Source: JBFMFR01 sp040752025
GTDB taxonomy: Bacteria > Chloroflexota > Anaerolineae > Anaerolineales > UBA4823
Reading direction: 5' to 3'
NCBI GenBank assembly: GCA_040752025.1
Contig: JBFMFR010000039.1
Location: 1 to 64,000, forward strand
DNA: 64,000 bases
This document shows positions 45,589 through 54,083 of this stretch, in pieces; the stretch's first letter is position 1, and the number at the start of each line of letters is the position of its first letter. A model generated the notes under the pieces. That model was not told the origin of the DNA and did no database searches. It saw only the letters and a program-made list of their open reading frames with translations. The translations under genes and the position numbers were made by a program.

Positions 45589-47352
45589 ATGAACGCAGAT
45601 CAACTCCGGCAAACCTACTTGCAATTCTTCGAGGCACGCGGCCACCAGCGGATCGCTTCCGCTTCGCTGCTGCCCGAGAACGATCCCACCGTGCTCTTCA
45701 CCACCGCGGGGATGCATCCCCTGGTGCCATACCTGCTGGGCGAAGCGCATCCCCAGGGCTGGCGCCTGGTCAATTTCCAGAAGTGCATCCGCACCAACGA
45801 TATTGACGAAGTCGGCGACCCTACACACCTGACCTTTTTCGAAATGCTCGGGAACTGGTCCCTGGGAGATTATTTCAAGCAGGAGTCCCTGACATGGAGC
45901 TTCGAATTCCTCACGCAGGTGTTGGGTCTGCCCGCCTCCCGCCTAGCAGTAACCGTCTTTGCTGGCGACGCGGACGCGCCACGCGACGAAGAATCAGCCG
46001 CCATCTGGCGCAAACTGGGAGTGCCATCGGAACGCATCTACTTCCTGCCCAAAGCGGACAACTGGTGGGGACCTGCCGGACGCACCGGACCCTGCGGCCC
46101 CGACTCGGAAATGTTCTTCGACACCGGGAGAGCGGACCATCCTGGCTGCCGGCCCGGCTGCCCGTGCGGCAAGTGGCTGGAGGTATGGAATAACGTTTTC
46201 ATGGAGTATAACAAGACCGAGACCGGGCAGTATGTGCGGCTCGAACAGCGCAACGTCGACACCGGCATGGGCGTCGAGCGCACACTGGCAGTGCTTGGCC
46301 AGATGGACGATATCTTCCAGATCGAAACCATCCACCCGTTGATCGAACAGATCGAGCAACTTTCGGGGAAGCGTTACAGCGACGAGCCTCGCTCTTTCCG
46401 TATCATCGCAGACCACCTGCGCTCGGCCACGTTTGCAATTGGAGATGGGGCGCTGCCTTCCAACGTTGAAGCAGGCTACGTGGTGCGGCGCATGCTGCGC
46501 CGCGCGGTGCGACTGGGCCGCCAGCTTGGGCTTCAAGACAATTTCTGCGCCACGCTATCTGGCGTTACCATTGATATGTTCGCCAGCGTTTACCCCGAAC
46601 TGGAGCACCACAGAGCGGCGATTGCCAACGCGATCGAAGCCGAAGAGATCAAGTTCAAGAAGACGCTGGCGCGCGGCCTGCGACAATACCAAAAATTGGC
46701 GCAAAGCCTGCAAGAGAGGAGCGAAACCAGGATTTCAGGAGCAGAAGCCTTTGATCTATTCGAGACCTACGGCTTCCCGCTGCCCCTGACGGTCGAACTG
46801 GCCAAAGAACAGGGGCTCTCCGTTGACGAAGCAGCCTTCGAATCGCACTATCAGGAACACCGAGAAGCGTCGCGCCTGGCACTGGGGCAGCGCTTCAAAG
46901 GCGGGCTGGCAGACCACGCCGAACGAACAACGCGCCTGCACACTGCCACGCACTTGCTCCACCAGGCACTGCGCCAGGTGATTGGCCCCGAGGTGCGCCA
47001 AATGGGGTCGAATATCACTGAAGAGAGGCTGCGCTTCGATTTCAGCGCACCCGGGCGGCTCAACCCGGAGCAACTGGCTGAAGTGGAAGAGATTGTCAAC
47101 CAGCAGATCCAGTTGGACCTGCCGGTGAGCTTAGAGATCATGCCGCTGGAAGAGGCCATGCAAGCTGGCGCGCTGGCATTTTTCAGCAGCCATTACAGCG
47201 AGCTGGTGAAGGTCTATACGATCGGCGCGTTCTCGAAGGAAGTCTGCGGCGGGCCGCACGTCGAACACACCGGACAGTTAGGCCACTTCAAGATCGTCAA
47301 GGAAGAAGCCGTATCGCAAAGTGTCCGGCGCATACGAGCAGTGCTAGCGTAA
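45589..47352 (+). CDS. alaS: Alanyl-tRNA synthetase, short form without C-Ala domain
   Basis: 587 residues against about 875 in the usual enzyme. The aminoacylation core is present (FTTAGMHPLVPYLLG, then TFFEMLGNWSLGDYFK, and NVDTGMGVERT). The editing domain is present with zinc-binding HTATHLLH (H451) and CGGPH. It ends right after the editing site, so the C-terminal C-Ala oligomerisation domain is missing. The end is clean and the flanking gene converges on it by nine bases, so this looks like a natural short type. It is controlled by the T-box leader. Confidence 0.92.
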   Translation: MNADQLRQTYLQFFEARGHQRIASASLLPENDPTVLFTTAGMHPLVPYLLGEAHPQGWRLVNFQKCIRTNDIDEVGDPTHLTFFEMLGNWSLGDYFKQESLTWSFEFLTQVLGLPASRLAVTVFAGDADAPRDEESAAIWRKLGVPSERIYFLPKADNWWGPAGRTGPCGPDSEMFFDTGRADHPGCRPGCPCGKWLEVWNNVFMEYNKTETGQYVRLEQRNVDTGMGVERTLAVLGQMDDIFQIETIHPLIEQIEQLSGKRYSDEPRSFRIIADHLRSATFAIGDGALPSNVEAGYVVRRMLRRAVRLGRQLGLQDNFCATLSGVTIDMFASVYPELEHHRAAIANAIEAEEIKFKKTLARGLRQYQKLAQSLQERSETRISGAEAFDLFETYGFPLPLTVELAKEQGLSVDEAAFESHYQEHREASRLALGQRFKGGLADHAERTTRLHTATHLLHQALRQVIGPEVRQMGSNITEERLRFDFSAPGRLNPEQLAEVEEIVNQQIQLDLPVSLEIMPLEEAMQAGALAFFSSHYSELVKVYTIGAFSKEVCGGPHVEHTGQLGHFKIVKEEAVSQSVRRIRAVLA

Positions 47353-47820
47353 GCCGGATTTCTCCAGAATCGTACCTGCCCAGGCTTTGGCGCGCTCGGT
47401 TTCGCCTTCATACAACGGGCCTTCATGCGCCTGCATAACATAGAACGTTTCTGGTGAAACCACCCGTCTGCCTCCCAGGCTGTGCAACTTTTGCAACAGC
47501 TTTTTGCTGGCAGTGAAATTCGACAGGAAAGCACCCATCTTATAGGAGGTATCAAAGGCTGCCACGGCCTTACCGCGCAAGCTGCGCCTGGGCAAGCCCG
47601 CCAGAGCCTGGCGCACGGCCTCCGGCAGGTTGGCGCGATGCGTTGGGCTGCCCATCACAACCAGGTCAGCGCCCCCCAGATCTGCGGCGGTAAGCTGCTC
47701 CAGGTTGAGCACAGCGATGGTTCCATTCGAACCTTCGGCTGTTTGGAGGCCGGCGGCTATCGCCTCGGCGACCTTGTGAGTGTTACCGAACATGGAATAA
47801 TAAACCACCAGTGCTTCCAT
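47344..47820 (-). CDS. Flavodoxin-like protein
   Basis: 158 residues. The FMN phosphate loop is YSMFGNTHKVAE at the start, followed by MGSPTHRANLP and AAFDTSYKMG. It could carry electrons or regulate quinones. It is the last gene of the TetR operon, with a five-base gap after the transglutaminase-like gene. Confidence 0.88.
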   Translation of the reverse strand: MEALVVYYSMFGNTHKVAEAIAAGLQTAEGSNGTIAVLNLEQLTAADLGGADLVVMGSPTHRANLPEAVRQALAGLPRRSLRGKAVAAFDTSYKMGAFLSNFTASKKLLQKLHSLGGRRVVSPETFYVMQAHEGPLYEGETERAKAWAGTILEKSGLR

Positions 47821-47825
47821 AAGCT

Positions 47826-48419
47826 CTAAAGATCCTTTCCAGTGATGTAATAACGATGAGCATTCACTGCGGCGCTACCCCAACCGGCGAAGATGCGGAA
47901 AAGCGGTGTGTACCCCGTGACTTTCGTCAACGGCACGAAGGTCACTGCACGCGCCTGGGCATCGTAGAGGATCGAATCGACCTCACGACTCTCCCCATCG
48001 ATCGTCACGCGCACCCAGGCATGCCCGCCAACCCTGCCATCCGGAAAGGAGTTGCGAACAGCCTGAACAACTTGAACTTCGAACCCCAGAGAGGCCAGCA
48101 ATCCTGCCAGGGCAAAAGCCTGCTGCTGGCAGTAGCCATAACCGCGCTCGAAAGCTTTTCCGGCAACGTCGAAGCTGTTGCGCCGGCAGTACTGCATGCG
48201 CCCTGCGACCAGAGCACGAGCAGCTTCCACCAGATCCCAGCCGTATTTGCCAGTGGCACGCAACTGCTGGGCGGCCTGTTGAAGGGTCAGCTTGCGCAAC
48301 CCCGGGCGCACGCCGCGCGGCAGGGTCAGCATAGCCGGCAAGGCGTACAAAACTGTGCCCGCAAAGATCGCAAGAGCTGCAACGAAAGCTATGTGTAAGA
48401 TACTTACAAGTTTTTTCAT
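47826..48419 (-). CDS. Membrane-anchored transglutaminase-like protein
   Basis: 197 residues. One membrane helix or signal anchor (MKKLVSILHIAFVAALAIFA). The domain has the Cys-His-Asp order of the transglutaminase-like fold: GYGYCQQQAFALAGLL, VGGHAWVRV and EVDSILYDA. Such domains are often proteases or peptide cyclases, or inactive. The ATG at 48419 gives the signal anchor. It is co-transcribed with tetR and the flavodoxin gene. Confidence 0.82.
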   Translation of the reverse strand: MKKLVSILHIAFVAALAIFAGTVLYALPAMLTLPRGVRPGLRKLTLQQAAQQLRATGKYGWDLVEAARALVAGRMQYCRRNSFDVAGKAFERGYGYCQQQAFALAGLLASLGFEVQVVQAVRNSFPDGRVGGHAWVRVTIDGESREVDSILYDAQARAVTFVPLTKVTGYTPLFRIFAGWGSAAVNAHRYYITGKDL

Positions 48420-48444
48420 GAGATACCTCAAGTGTAAAACAGAC

Positions 48445-49050
48445 TTACTTGTCAATACACAGTGATCGCAAGACGAACTCAGCAACCTGGCTTGCAGGCA
48501 GCCAGGGGCGACCGTGTTCATCGACCTGCGATCCAAAACCCAGGTAGATCGTCATCAAGATTCCCGCCGTCGACGCCGGTTCCACCTGCCGAAAAACGCC
48601 CTGCTCGATACCCACGAAAATGATTTCTTGCACAACCAGTTGGAACATGGGCTGGTAGATTTCGAACATGCGCTGTTTGAGGGAGATATCCGAGCCATTC
48701 AGCGTGTTGAACATCAGGCGGCCTGACTGGGCGTTGTCCGCCACCCAGGCAAAACCTGCCTCATAGAAGCGCTCCAAGCGCTGCTCTGCGCCAACTTGTG
48801 AACGCACCTGCCCGATGATGTACTGGTAATGCTCCTGGGCGATTTCATCAATCAGAGCCAGCAGCAAAGCACGCTTGCTCTCAAAGTAGTTGTAAATCGT
48901 ACCCTTAGCATAGCCTGCCGACCGGGAAATGAGGTCGACATTGGCTTTTTCATAACCTTCGCGGGCAAACTCGACGGTCGCAGCCTCCAACAAACGCTGG
49001 CGCGTCTCGCTCAGAACCATTTCTCGATCCGATTGCTTATAACGTGGCAT
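48445..49050 (-). CDS. TetR-family repressor
   Basis: 201 residues. The N-terminal helix-turn-helix (about 10-55: RQRLLEAATVEFAREG, then AKGTIYNYFESKRALL) is typical, followed by a ligand-binding helical domain. It heads an operon with a transglutaminase-like and a flavodoxin gene, and the 36-bp operator lies ten bases before its ATG, so it very likely represses itself. The inducer is unknown. Confidence 0.94.
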   Translation of the reverse strand: MPRYKQSDREMVLSETRQRLLEAATVEFAREGYEKANVDLISRSAGYAKGTIYNYFESKRALLLALIDEIAQEHYQYIIGQVRSQVGAEQRLERFYEAGFAWVADNAQSGRLMFNTLNGSDISLKQRMFEIYQPMFQLVVQEIIFVGIEQGVFRQVEPASTAGILMTIYLGFGSQVDEHGRPWLPASQVAEFVLRSLCIDK

Positions 49051-49060
49051 AAATATCTCC

Positions 49061-49096
49061 GTGATAATATGGGTGACCGGTCACCCATATTATCAC
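49061..49096. promoter_or_regulatory. Perfect 36-bp palindromic TetR operator
   Basis: The 18-base arms GTGATAATATGGGTGACC and their exact complement, with GGTGACCGGTCACC at the centre. The TGACCGGTCA core is common for TetR-type sites. The palindrome covers the -10 of the tetR promoter. Confidence 0.88.
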
Positions 49097-49140
49097 ATAA
49101 CAATTCTGTTTTGTCAATCCCCCCGCTTTTGCCTTATAAT
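49089..49140. promoter_or_regulatory. Back-to-back divergent promoters with overlapping -35 boxes
   Basis: Minus strand: TTGACA (49112-49117), 17 bases, GATAAT (49089-49094), driving tetR. Plus strand: TTGTCA (49111-49116), 18 bases, TATAAT (49135-49140), driving the gene at 49207. The two -35 boxes overlap almost fully, so the two polymerases should compete. Confidence 0.65.
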
Positions 49141-49206
49141 AACCAGCGCCACAAATAAGACAAAAGTACTGATTTCAAACCAACCGCAGTAGGAGATTGA
49201 TACCCA

Positions 49207-49665
49207 ATGGAGCCCTTCATCACATTTTTGATCCAGGCCAAGCTGCACACTTACGCTGCCCAGGGCGATGCAGCCAGTGTAACGCCATTGTTGCCCGGGG
49301 CCAAACAGCTAGAATACCGGGAGGGCGACTGGTTCTACCGGGACATCTACTTCGGCGGAGATTATTTCGTTGGGCAGGAAACCATCTATTTCCAGGAGCG
49401 TCCGTTTTGGTCGATGGGTTATGCGGGCGGGCTGGAGCGGGACCTGGCTACCCCACCCCCTGGCACCTATGAATTCCTACAAGCTGCCCTCAGATTAGTG
49501 CAGGTCGAACGGCCCTTTCGCGGCCCTAATTCGTATCGGGAAGGCGATTTCGTCTACCAGGATGCCAGCCAGGGCGATACTGCACGCTTCTGGGGCGAAG
49601 AAAGCATCCTTTTCCGGGGGCAACGCGTCTACAGCCTGCGCTACGCTGGCGGAATGATCCGCTAG
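49207..49665 (+). CDS. DUF5680-like protein
   Basis: 152 residues. FLIQAKLHTYAAQGDAA, YREGDWFYRDIYFGG and FVGQETIYF match the pattern I know for DUF5680, a family without known function. TAGGAGATTG precedes the ATG at 49207. First gene of a four-gene run with small gaps (4, 14 and 7 bases), probably one transcript. Confidence 0.78.
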   Translation: MEPFITFLIQAKLHTYAAQGDAASVTPLLPGAKQLEYREGDWFYRDIYFGGDYFVGQETIYFQERPFWSMGYAGGLERDLATPPPGTYEFLQAALRLVQVERPFRGPNSYREGDFVYQDASQGDTARFWGEESILFRGQRVYSLRYAGGMIR

Positions 49666-49669
49666 ACGC

Positions 49670-50140
49670 ATGATCATCGGCAAACTCCTGCTGCGCCCGC
49701 TATACCTGGTTGCCCGAGTATACTGGCGCGTTGCTCATCCGATCACGGTAGGCGTTAGAATACTGCTGGTAAAAGATCAACAAGTCCTGTTGGTCAAACA
49801 CACCTACCAGCCGCCCTACTGGTTCCTGATCGGCGGCGGGGTCAAGCGCAAAGAAACGCTCGAAGCCGCGGCGCGGCGCGAAGCGCGCGAAGAAGCCGGC
49901 GCCAAGCTGGGTGAGTTGCGCCTGCTGGGCGTGTACACTAACTTCTGGGAATCCAAGAGCGACCATACGGCGGTCTTCGTTTGCGAAGATGTGCAACTTA
50001 CTCCAAAGCGAAACAACGAGATCGAAAACTGCCAGTTCTTCCCCCTGGAGGCTCTGCCAGACAACCTGGCGCCAGGGCACGCGCGCCGCATCGAGGAATA
50101 CTTGAGCGGCCGCGAGGCGACTTTCTTCGGACGCTGGTAA
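49670..50140 (+). CDS. NUDIX hydrolase
   Basis: 156 residues. The Nudix box is complete: GGVKRKETLEAAARREARE plus EAG (about residues 60-82). NUDIX enzymes cleave nucleoside diphosphates linked to other groups. The N-terminal hydrophobic stretch (LLLRPLYLVARVYWR) is unusual and may attach it to the membrane. Substrate unknown. Confidence 0.92.
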   Translation: MIIGKLLLRPLYLVARVYWRVAHPITVGVRILLVKDQQVLLVKHTYQPPYWFLIGGGVKRKETLEAAARREAREEAGAKLGELRLLGVYTNFWESKSDHTAVFVCEDVQLTPKRNNEIENCQFFPLEALPDNLAPGHARRIEEYLSGREATFFGRW

Positions 50141-50154
50141 AAGAGAGATAAATC

Positions 50155-50922
50155 ATGAAAATCACTACATGGAATGTCAACGGCCTGCGGGCTGCCCTGG
50201 GCAAGAACATCCTGAATTGGATCAGCTCTCATAACCCTGATGTGCTCTGCCTGCAAGAGATCAAAGCCCGCCCCGAAAAACTCGAAGCGGCTCACAGGGA
50301 ACAGGTGCAGGCGGCCTTCCCGCACCAGGTGTGGAATCCCGCCCAGCGCCCCGGATACAGCGGCGTCGCCACCCTGGCGCAAGCGCCCCCTCAAGAAGTG
50401 CGCCTGGGGCTGGGCGCGCCCGAATTCGACAACGAAGGCCGGTTGATCTGCACACGCTATCCTGGCTTCCTGCTCTTCAACATCTACTTCCCCAACGGGC
50501 AGCACGACCACGAGCGCGTGCCCTTCAAACTGGATTTCTACGCGCGCCTGCTGGAAATCTGCGATGAGCTTCACGTTCAAGGAGAGCAGATCATCCTGTG
50601 CGGCGACTTCAACACCTGTCACCAGGAAATCGATCTGCGTCATCCGAAAGCCAACCAGAATAACACGGGCTTCCTGCCCGAAGAGCGCAAATGGATCGAC
50701 CACTACCTGGCACATAACTTCGTCGATATCTACCGGCATCTGTACCCAGAGCGCGTGCAATATTCCTGGTGGACTTACCGCCTCAACGCCCGCCAGAACA
50801 ACGTCGGCTGGCGTTTGGATTATTTCCTGATCTCTACGAGCCTGGTAGGTCAGGTGCAGGACGCCATTATCCACGATGAAGTGCCCGGCTCTGACCACTG
50901 CCCGGTAACGCTGATCGTATAA
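50155..50922 (+). CDS. xth: Exonuclease III (AP endonuclease)
   Basis: 255 residues. DNA base-excision repair enzyme cleaving abasic sites. The family residues are in place: TTWNVNGLRAALG, LQEIKA, GDFNTCH, RLDYFLIS and GSDHCPV. It lies between a NUDIX and an NfuA-like gene in one run. Confidence 0.95.
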   Translation: MKITTWNVNGLRAALGKNILNWISSHNPDVLCLQEIKARPEKLEAAHREQVQAAFPHQVWNPAQRPGYSGVATLAQAPPQEVRLGLGAPEFDNEGRLICTRYPGFLLFNIYFPNGQHDHERVPFKLDFYARLLEICDELHVQGEQIILCGDFNTCHQEIDLRHPKANQNNTGFLPEERKWIDHYLAHNFVDIYRHLYPERVQYSWWTYRLNARQNNVGWRLDYFLISTSLVGQVQDAIIHDEVPGSDHCPVTLIV

Positions 50923-50929
50923 TTACGCC

Positions 50930-51547
50930 ATGATCAAGATTTCCCCTGAAGCCCAACTCAGCCTGCGCCAATTCCTGGACAAGACCAATATGCCACCGAA
51001 CCTGCGGCTGGTGATCGCCGGTGAAAACCTGGCTACTTACCATCCCAGCTTCCTGCCGATGGGACTGGACGAGCCATCACCCGAAGACGTGCAGATGCAG
51101 TACGACAAGATCGCCATTTGCATGGATGCGCGCACCGCTCGCAAAGCCGAAGGATTATCCGTGGACCTGTTGAACACCAGCGCCGGGCCGCGCCTCAAGT
51201 TCGAGTTCCCCTCGCCTGTCTGGAATGATCCCATCGCCGACCGGCTGCAGAAGCTGATCGATCAAAGCATCAACCCGGCGCTGCTCAGCCACGGCGGATA
51301 CGTAGGTCTGTTGGGCGTGCGCAATGGCATCGCGGAAATTACGATGGGCGGCGGCTGCCAGGGCTGTGCGCGCTCAAAACAAACTTTGAACGAAAGCATC
51401 GAAGCTATCATCAAGAGAGAGATGCCCGAAATCCGCCGTGTGGTCGACTGCACCGACCATGCCCAGGGCAACAACCCCTATTACCGCTCCGAAGGTGAAG
51501 CGAGTGCCTCACGCAGCGCCCGCCGGCGTTCCAACCGCAAGCGTTGA
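50930..51547 (+). CDS. NfuA-like iron-sulfur scaffold/carrier protein
   Basis: 205 residues. The C-terminal NifU domain has the cluster-binding GGGCQGCARSKQTLNE (CxxC). The N-terminal part (about 1-100) is of the A-type carrier/HesB-like kind but lacks its cysteines. It probably carries 4Fe-4S clusters to target enzymes. Its stop is nine bases from the stop of the convergent Ro60-like gene. Confidence 0.88.
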   Translation: MIKISPEAQLSLRQFLDKTNMPPNLRLVIAGENLATYHPSFLPMGLDEPSPEDVQMQYDKIAICMDARTARKAEGLSVDLLNTSAGPRLKFEFPSPVWNDPIADRLQKLIDQSINPALLSHGGYVGLLGVRNGIAEITMGGGCQGCARSKQTLNESIEAIIKREMPEIRRVVDCTDHAQGNNPYYRSEGEASASRSARRRSNRKR

Positions 51548-51556
51548 GGCTTCCGG

Positions 51557-53071
51557 CTAATAGTTCTTTGCAATCGTGTCCAGGATGCTTTCGCCGACCT
51601 CCATCCTGCTGATAAACTGAAATACGTTCTCTGACCAGCCTGCCAGCTCGATGACTGGCTGGCCTGCTTCAAACTGGCAGGTGTTATCGTAGCTGTCCAG
51701 GTTGACCGAATACAAGATCACATTCGGGTTGATCTGGCGATAGGACTCGAATTCGGCTGACAGCGAGTGCCCGGAATACACGCCTGAGGCGCGGCGCGCC
51801 TGGCTGTCGTAGCACTGCATGTCCGAGAACAGAAACACCCGGTCGACCCAGATGCGATTGCGAATCAGGTATTCGAAAATCGTCCAGGCGTTGGTCGCAT
51901 GCCCGGTGCCTGTGCCACACAAATCGATGTTGGCCTTATTCTCCAACAAACCGAACTGTGAGAGGGCGTTGGCGATTTGGAAATGGTTCCCAAACGTTCC
52001 GGCGATGCCCTCCTGGCAGCAATATAGCGCCATTGCGCCCATCAGATTGGCGATCTCGTTATTGGCCATATCGCGCGTGCGCCAGGTACGGCTCATCGAG
52101 CCGGAATTGTCACAGGCTACCAGGGTGATGCCAGGCAGTTTCGGCAAATCGTCCAGCGACCATTGCAGCGCCTGTTGCATCGGCTCAGCGATCACGGGGC
52201 CAGCGGCAGTTGCCACGGCCTTATAAGCTTTGTACCATTGGAAAGGCAGAATCCCCGAGCCGACCACGCGCTGGCGCGTGATCTGGCTGAGGGCTTCTTC
52301 GACATCTGCGCCATATTTGACGATGTTGCGAATATTGCGTACCAGGGCAAACAAGCCCAGCTTGCCGGAAGCGATCAATTCATTCCACTTCTGGCGCTTC
52401 TCCTCGTCGGTTGGGCTCTTGGACAGCTCCACTTCCCAGGTGTAAGGCGTTTCGAGCGCATCCGCAACCACCCGCCCCCACAAAGCCTGCTCTTCTGGGG
52501 CGCCAGGCTTAGGGCGCGCCAGGCGCAGTACGTCGCGCATCGAGACCGAACCCGACTTTTTGTATTTGGCAAGCTGGTATTCATCGAAATTCTTCAAAGC
52601 ATCGGCGATGCCGCGCAGCATGCCATGTGGGACTACCCCCTGATGGTGTTTGCGAAAGAAAGCGATCGCCTCGGCGGGTTCATCGGCGCGCTGGAAAACA
52701 CGCGGAGCGTATTGGCGAGCCAGGCCAGTGCCTTTGCTGCGCACATTTGCCACCGCCTCAACGTACAATATTACCGGCGAGGTGCGTAGGGCCAGGCCAT
52801 CACGCCGGTCGCGGGCGTAGGCCGCCAGGGCAAAAGGAAAGCGCACATCCTCTGCCAGCACATCGGCCACATTTTGCCGGAAGCGCGCCAGCCATTCGAC
52901 CTGCCGCTCGTAGTAGCCATCCCCAGACCACAGCGATGTAGCCACCTGGCGATAGAGGGCCATGCGCGGCGAATCTTGAAATGCCGGGCCACCGGCGCGG
53001 TTGACGGCATCCGGGCCGCGCTGTACGAGCGAAACGAGGCGCTTGAATAAACTGCGATCTGATTCGGCCAT
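51557..53071 (-). CDS. rsr: Ro60-like TROVE-domain RNA-binding protein
   Basis: 504 residues. The TROVE domain (about 10-320) is a HEAT-repeat ring, and the C-terminal vWFA domain has the MIDAS motif DNSGSM (about residue 325) and a later TGTGHAT. Bacterial Ro60 (Rsr) binds Y RNA and helps a 3' exonuclease or PNPase process RNA under stress. The start at 53071 follows GGGGAGGTAGG; the frame is open further upstream through the candidate Y RNA. No exonuclease gene lies next to it. Confidence 0.93.
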   Translation of the reverse strand: MAESDRSLFKRLVSLVQRGPDAVNRAGGPAFQDSPRMALYRQVATSLWSGDGYYERQVEWLARFRQNVADVLAEDVRFPFALAAYARDRRDGLALRTSPVILYVEAVANVRSKGTGLARQYAPRVFQRADEPAEAIAFFRKHHQGVVPHGMLRGIADALKNFDEYQLAKYKKSGSVSMRDVLRLARPKPGAPEEQALWGRVVADALETPYTWEVELSKSPTDEEKRQKWNELIASGKLGLFALVRNIRNIVKYGADVEEALSQITRQRVVGSGILPFQWYKAYKAVATAAGPVIAEPMQQALQWSLDDLPKLPGITLVACDNSGSMSRTWRTRDMANNEIANLMGAMALYCCQEGIAGTFGNHFQIANALSQFGLLENKANIDLCGTGTGHATNAWTIFEYLIRNRIWVDRVFLFSDMQCYDSQARRASGVYSGHSLSAEFESYRQINPNVILYSVNLDSYDNTCQFEAGQPVIELAGWSENVFQFISRMEVGESILDTIAKNY

Positions 53072-53084
53072 CCTACCTCCCCAG

Positions 53085-53188
53085 AAAAAAAAGAAGTCCG
53101 GCAAGGAGCGCAGCGAGCCAAAATCGTTTACCATACGAAGGAACCCGCAGCATCAGCACGGACTTCAGGAAGACCTGGCAAGTAGTGC
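53085..53188 (-). ncRNA. Candidate Y RNA next to rsr
   Basis: On the minus strand a perfect 8-bp stem GAAGTCCG/CGGACTTC (53166-53159 and 53100-53093) encloses about 58 bases and is followed at once by a run of T (53092-53085). A Y RNA has this plan: paired ends, a large loop domain and an oligo-U tail. A promoter is possible upstream (TTGAAG, 16 bases, TATAGA, 53222-53195), giving about a 104-base RNA. The position directly upstream of rsr is where bacterial Y RNAs are found. It could instead be a leader attenuator of rsr. Confidence 0.4.
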
Positions 53189-53291
53189 TCCGACTCTATA
53201 CAGGTAACAAACCTGCCTTCAATCGAAGAAATTCGAAGCAACAGCTCAAATCATCCAAACACTATTTTATCACACAACCGGCCTTCTGAGC

Positions 53292-54083
53292 TTATAGCTC
53301 CTCCTTCTCGAAGCGCCACAGCGCCAGGAGCAGGAACAACGGGATGCAAGCGGAGGTGACGTACAGAGGCATCAGGTTGGGCAAGGGCTGGCCCGATACC
53401 AGGCTGGGAAAGATGGCGCTATCCAAGTCGCCCGCAGGGACTACGATCGTCCAGGGCAGCACGTTGATCAAAGCCGGGAGCAAGCCGAAAAGCATCTGCT
53501 GCCCGAAAGCCAGCGCCAGCGGGATGCCGATCACCGGCCCGCGGTGGTTGAAGAACGAACCCAACATCAGTGTCAGGGACAAATAATATGTGGCATTGAC
53601 CCACAACAGGCCCATGCCACCCAGGTAAGGCAGCAGCGCAATTTCACCCGGGCGCGTATAGCTGATCAACACAAAAGCCGCCAGGCAGGGGATCACGACC
53701 ATCGTCACCAGCACCCCCAGAACGTTGGCAACCCACTTCGACAGCAAGAAAGCCTTGCGCGAGGCCGGCTTGGAGAGCACCCAGGCAGCCGTGCCCGCCT
53801 CTTTCTCGCCCACGAGGGCATCCTGCATGATGATCACCACGGCGATGGCTGGGAACATACCGGCAAAGATACCCACCATGGCGACAGCATCGCTGGCCGG
53901 GAAATCTTCCTCACCAAACAATAACCCCGCCAGGACCCCGTTGACCACCAGCAGCCAGATCAGGCCTTGCACCCACCACATGTTCGTCTTGAACCACTTG
54001 CCCAGTTCCATGCTGAGCAAATTCTCCAGGCCGCCGCGCCAGCCACGCGCCCGCACCAACTCGAAAGCATCGTTACCCGCCAT
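53292..54083 (-). CDS. ABC-2-type transporter permease
   Basis: 263 residues with six hydrophobic segments. It is of the ABC-2 (ABC2_membrane) kind, with a cytoplasmic elbow VGEKEAGTAAWVLSKPASRKA that contacts the ATPase. AAGGAGG precedes the ATG at 54083, and it overlaps the ATPase gene by 11 bases. It should pair with that ATPase in exporting an unknown substrate. Confidence 0.9.
   Translation of the reverse strand: MAGNDAFELVRARGWRGGLENLLSMELGKWFKTNMWWVQGLIWLLVVNGVLAGLLFGEEDFPASDAVAMVGIFAGMFPAIAVVIIMQDALVGEKEAGTAAWVLSKPASRKAFLLSKWVANVLGVLVTMVVIPCLAAFVLISYTRPGEIALLPYLGGMGLLWVNATYYLSLTLMLGSFFNHRGPVIGIPLALAFGQQMLFGLLPALINVLPWTIVVPAGDLDSAIFPSLVSGQPLPNLMPLYVTSACIPLFLLLALWRFEKEEL

Noticed and set aside
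45589..47352. alaS as a truncated pseudogene
   Set aside because: The frame ends cleanly after a complete editing domain, a T-box controls it and the next gene converges closely, so a natural short form is more likely.
53085..53166. Rho-independent terminator reading of the stem with T run
   Set aside because: The loop of about 58 bases is far too long for a normal terminator; Y RNA or leader structure fits better, so it is listed as a low-confidence RNA.
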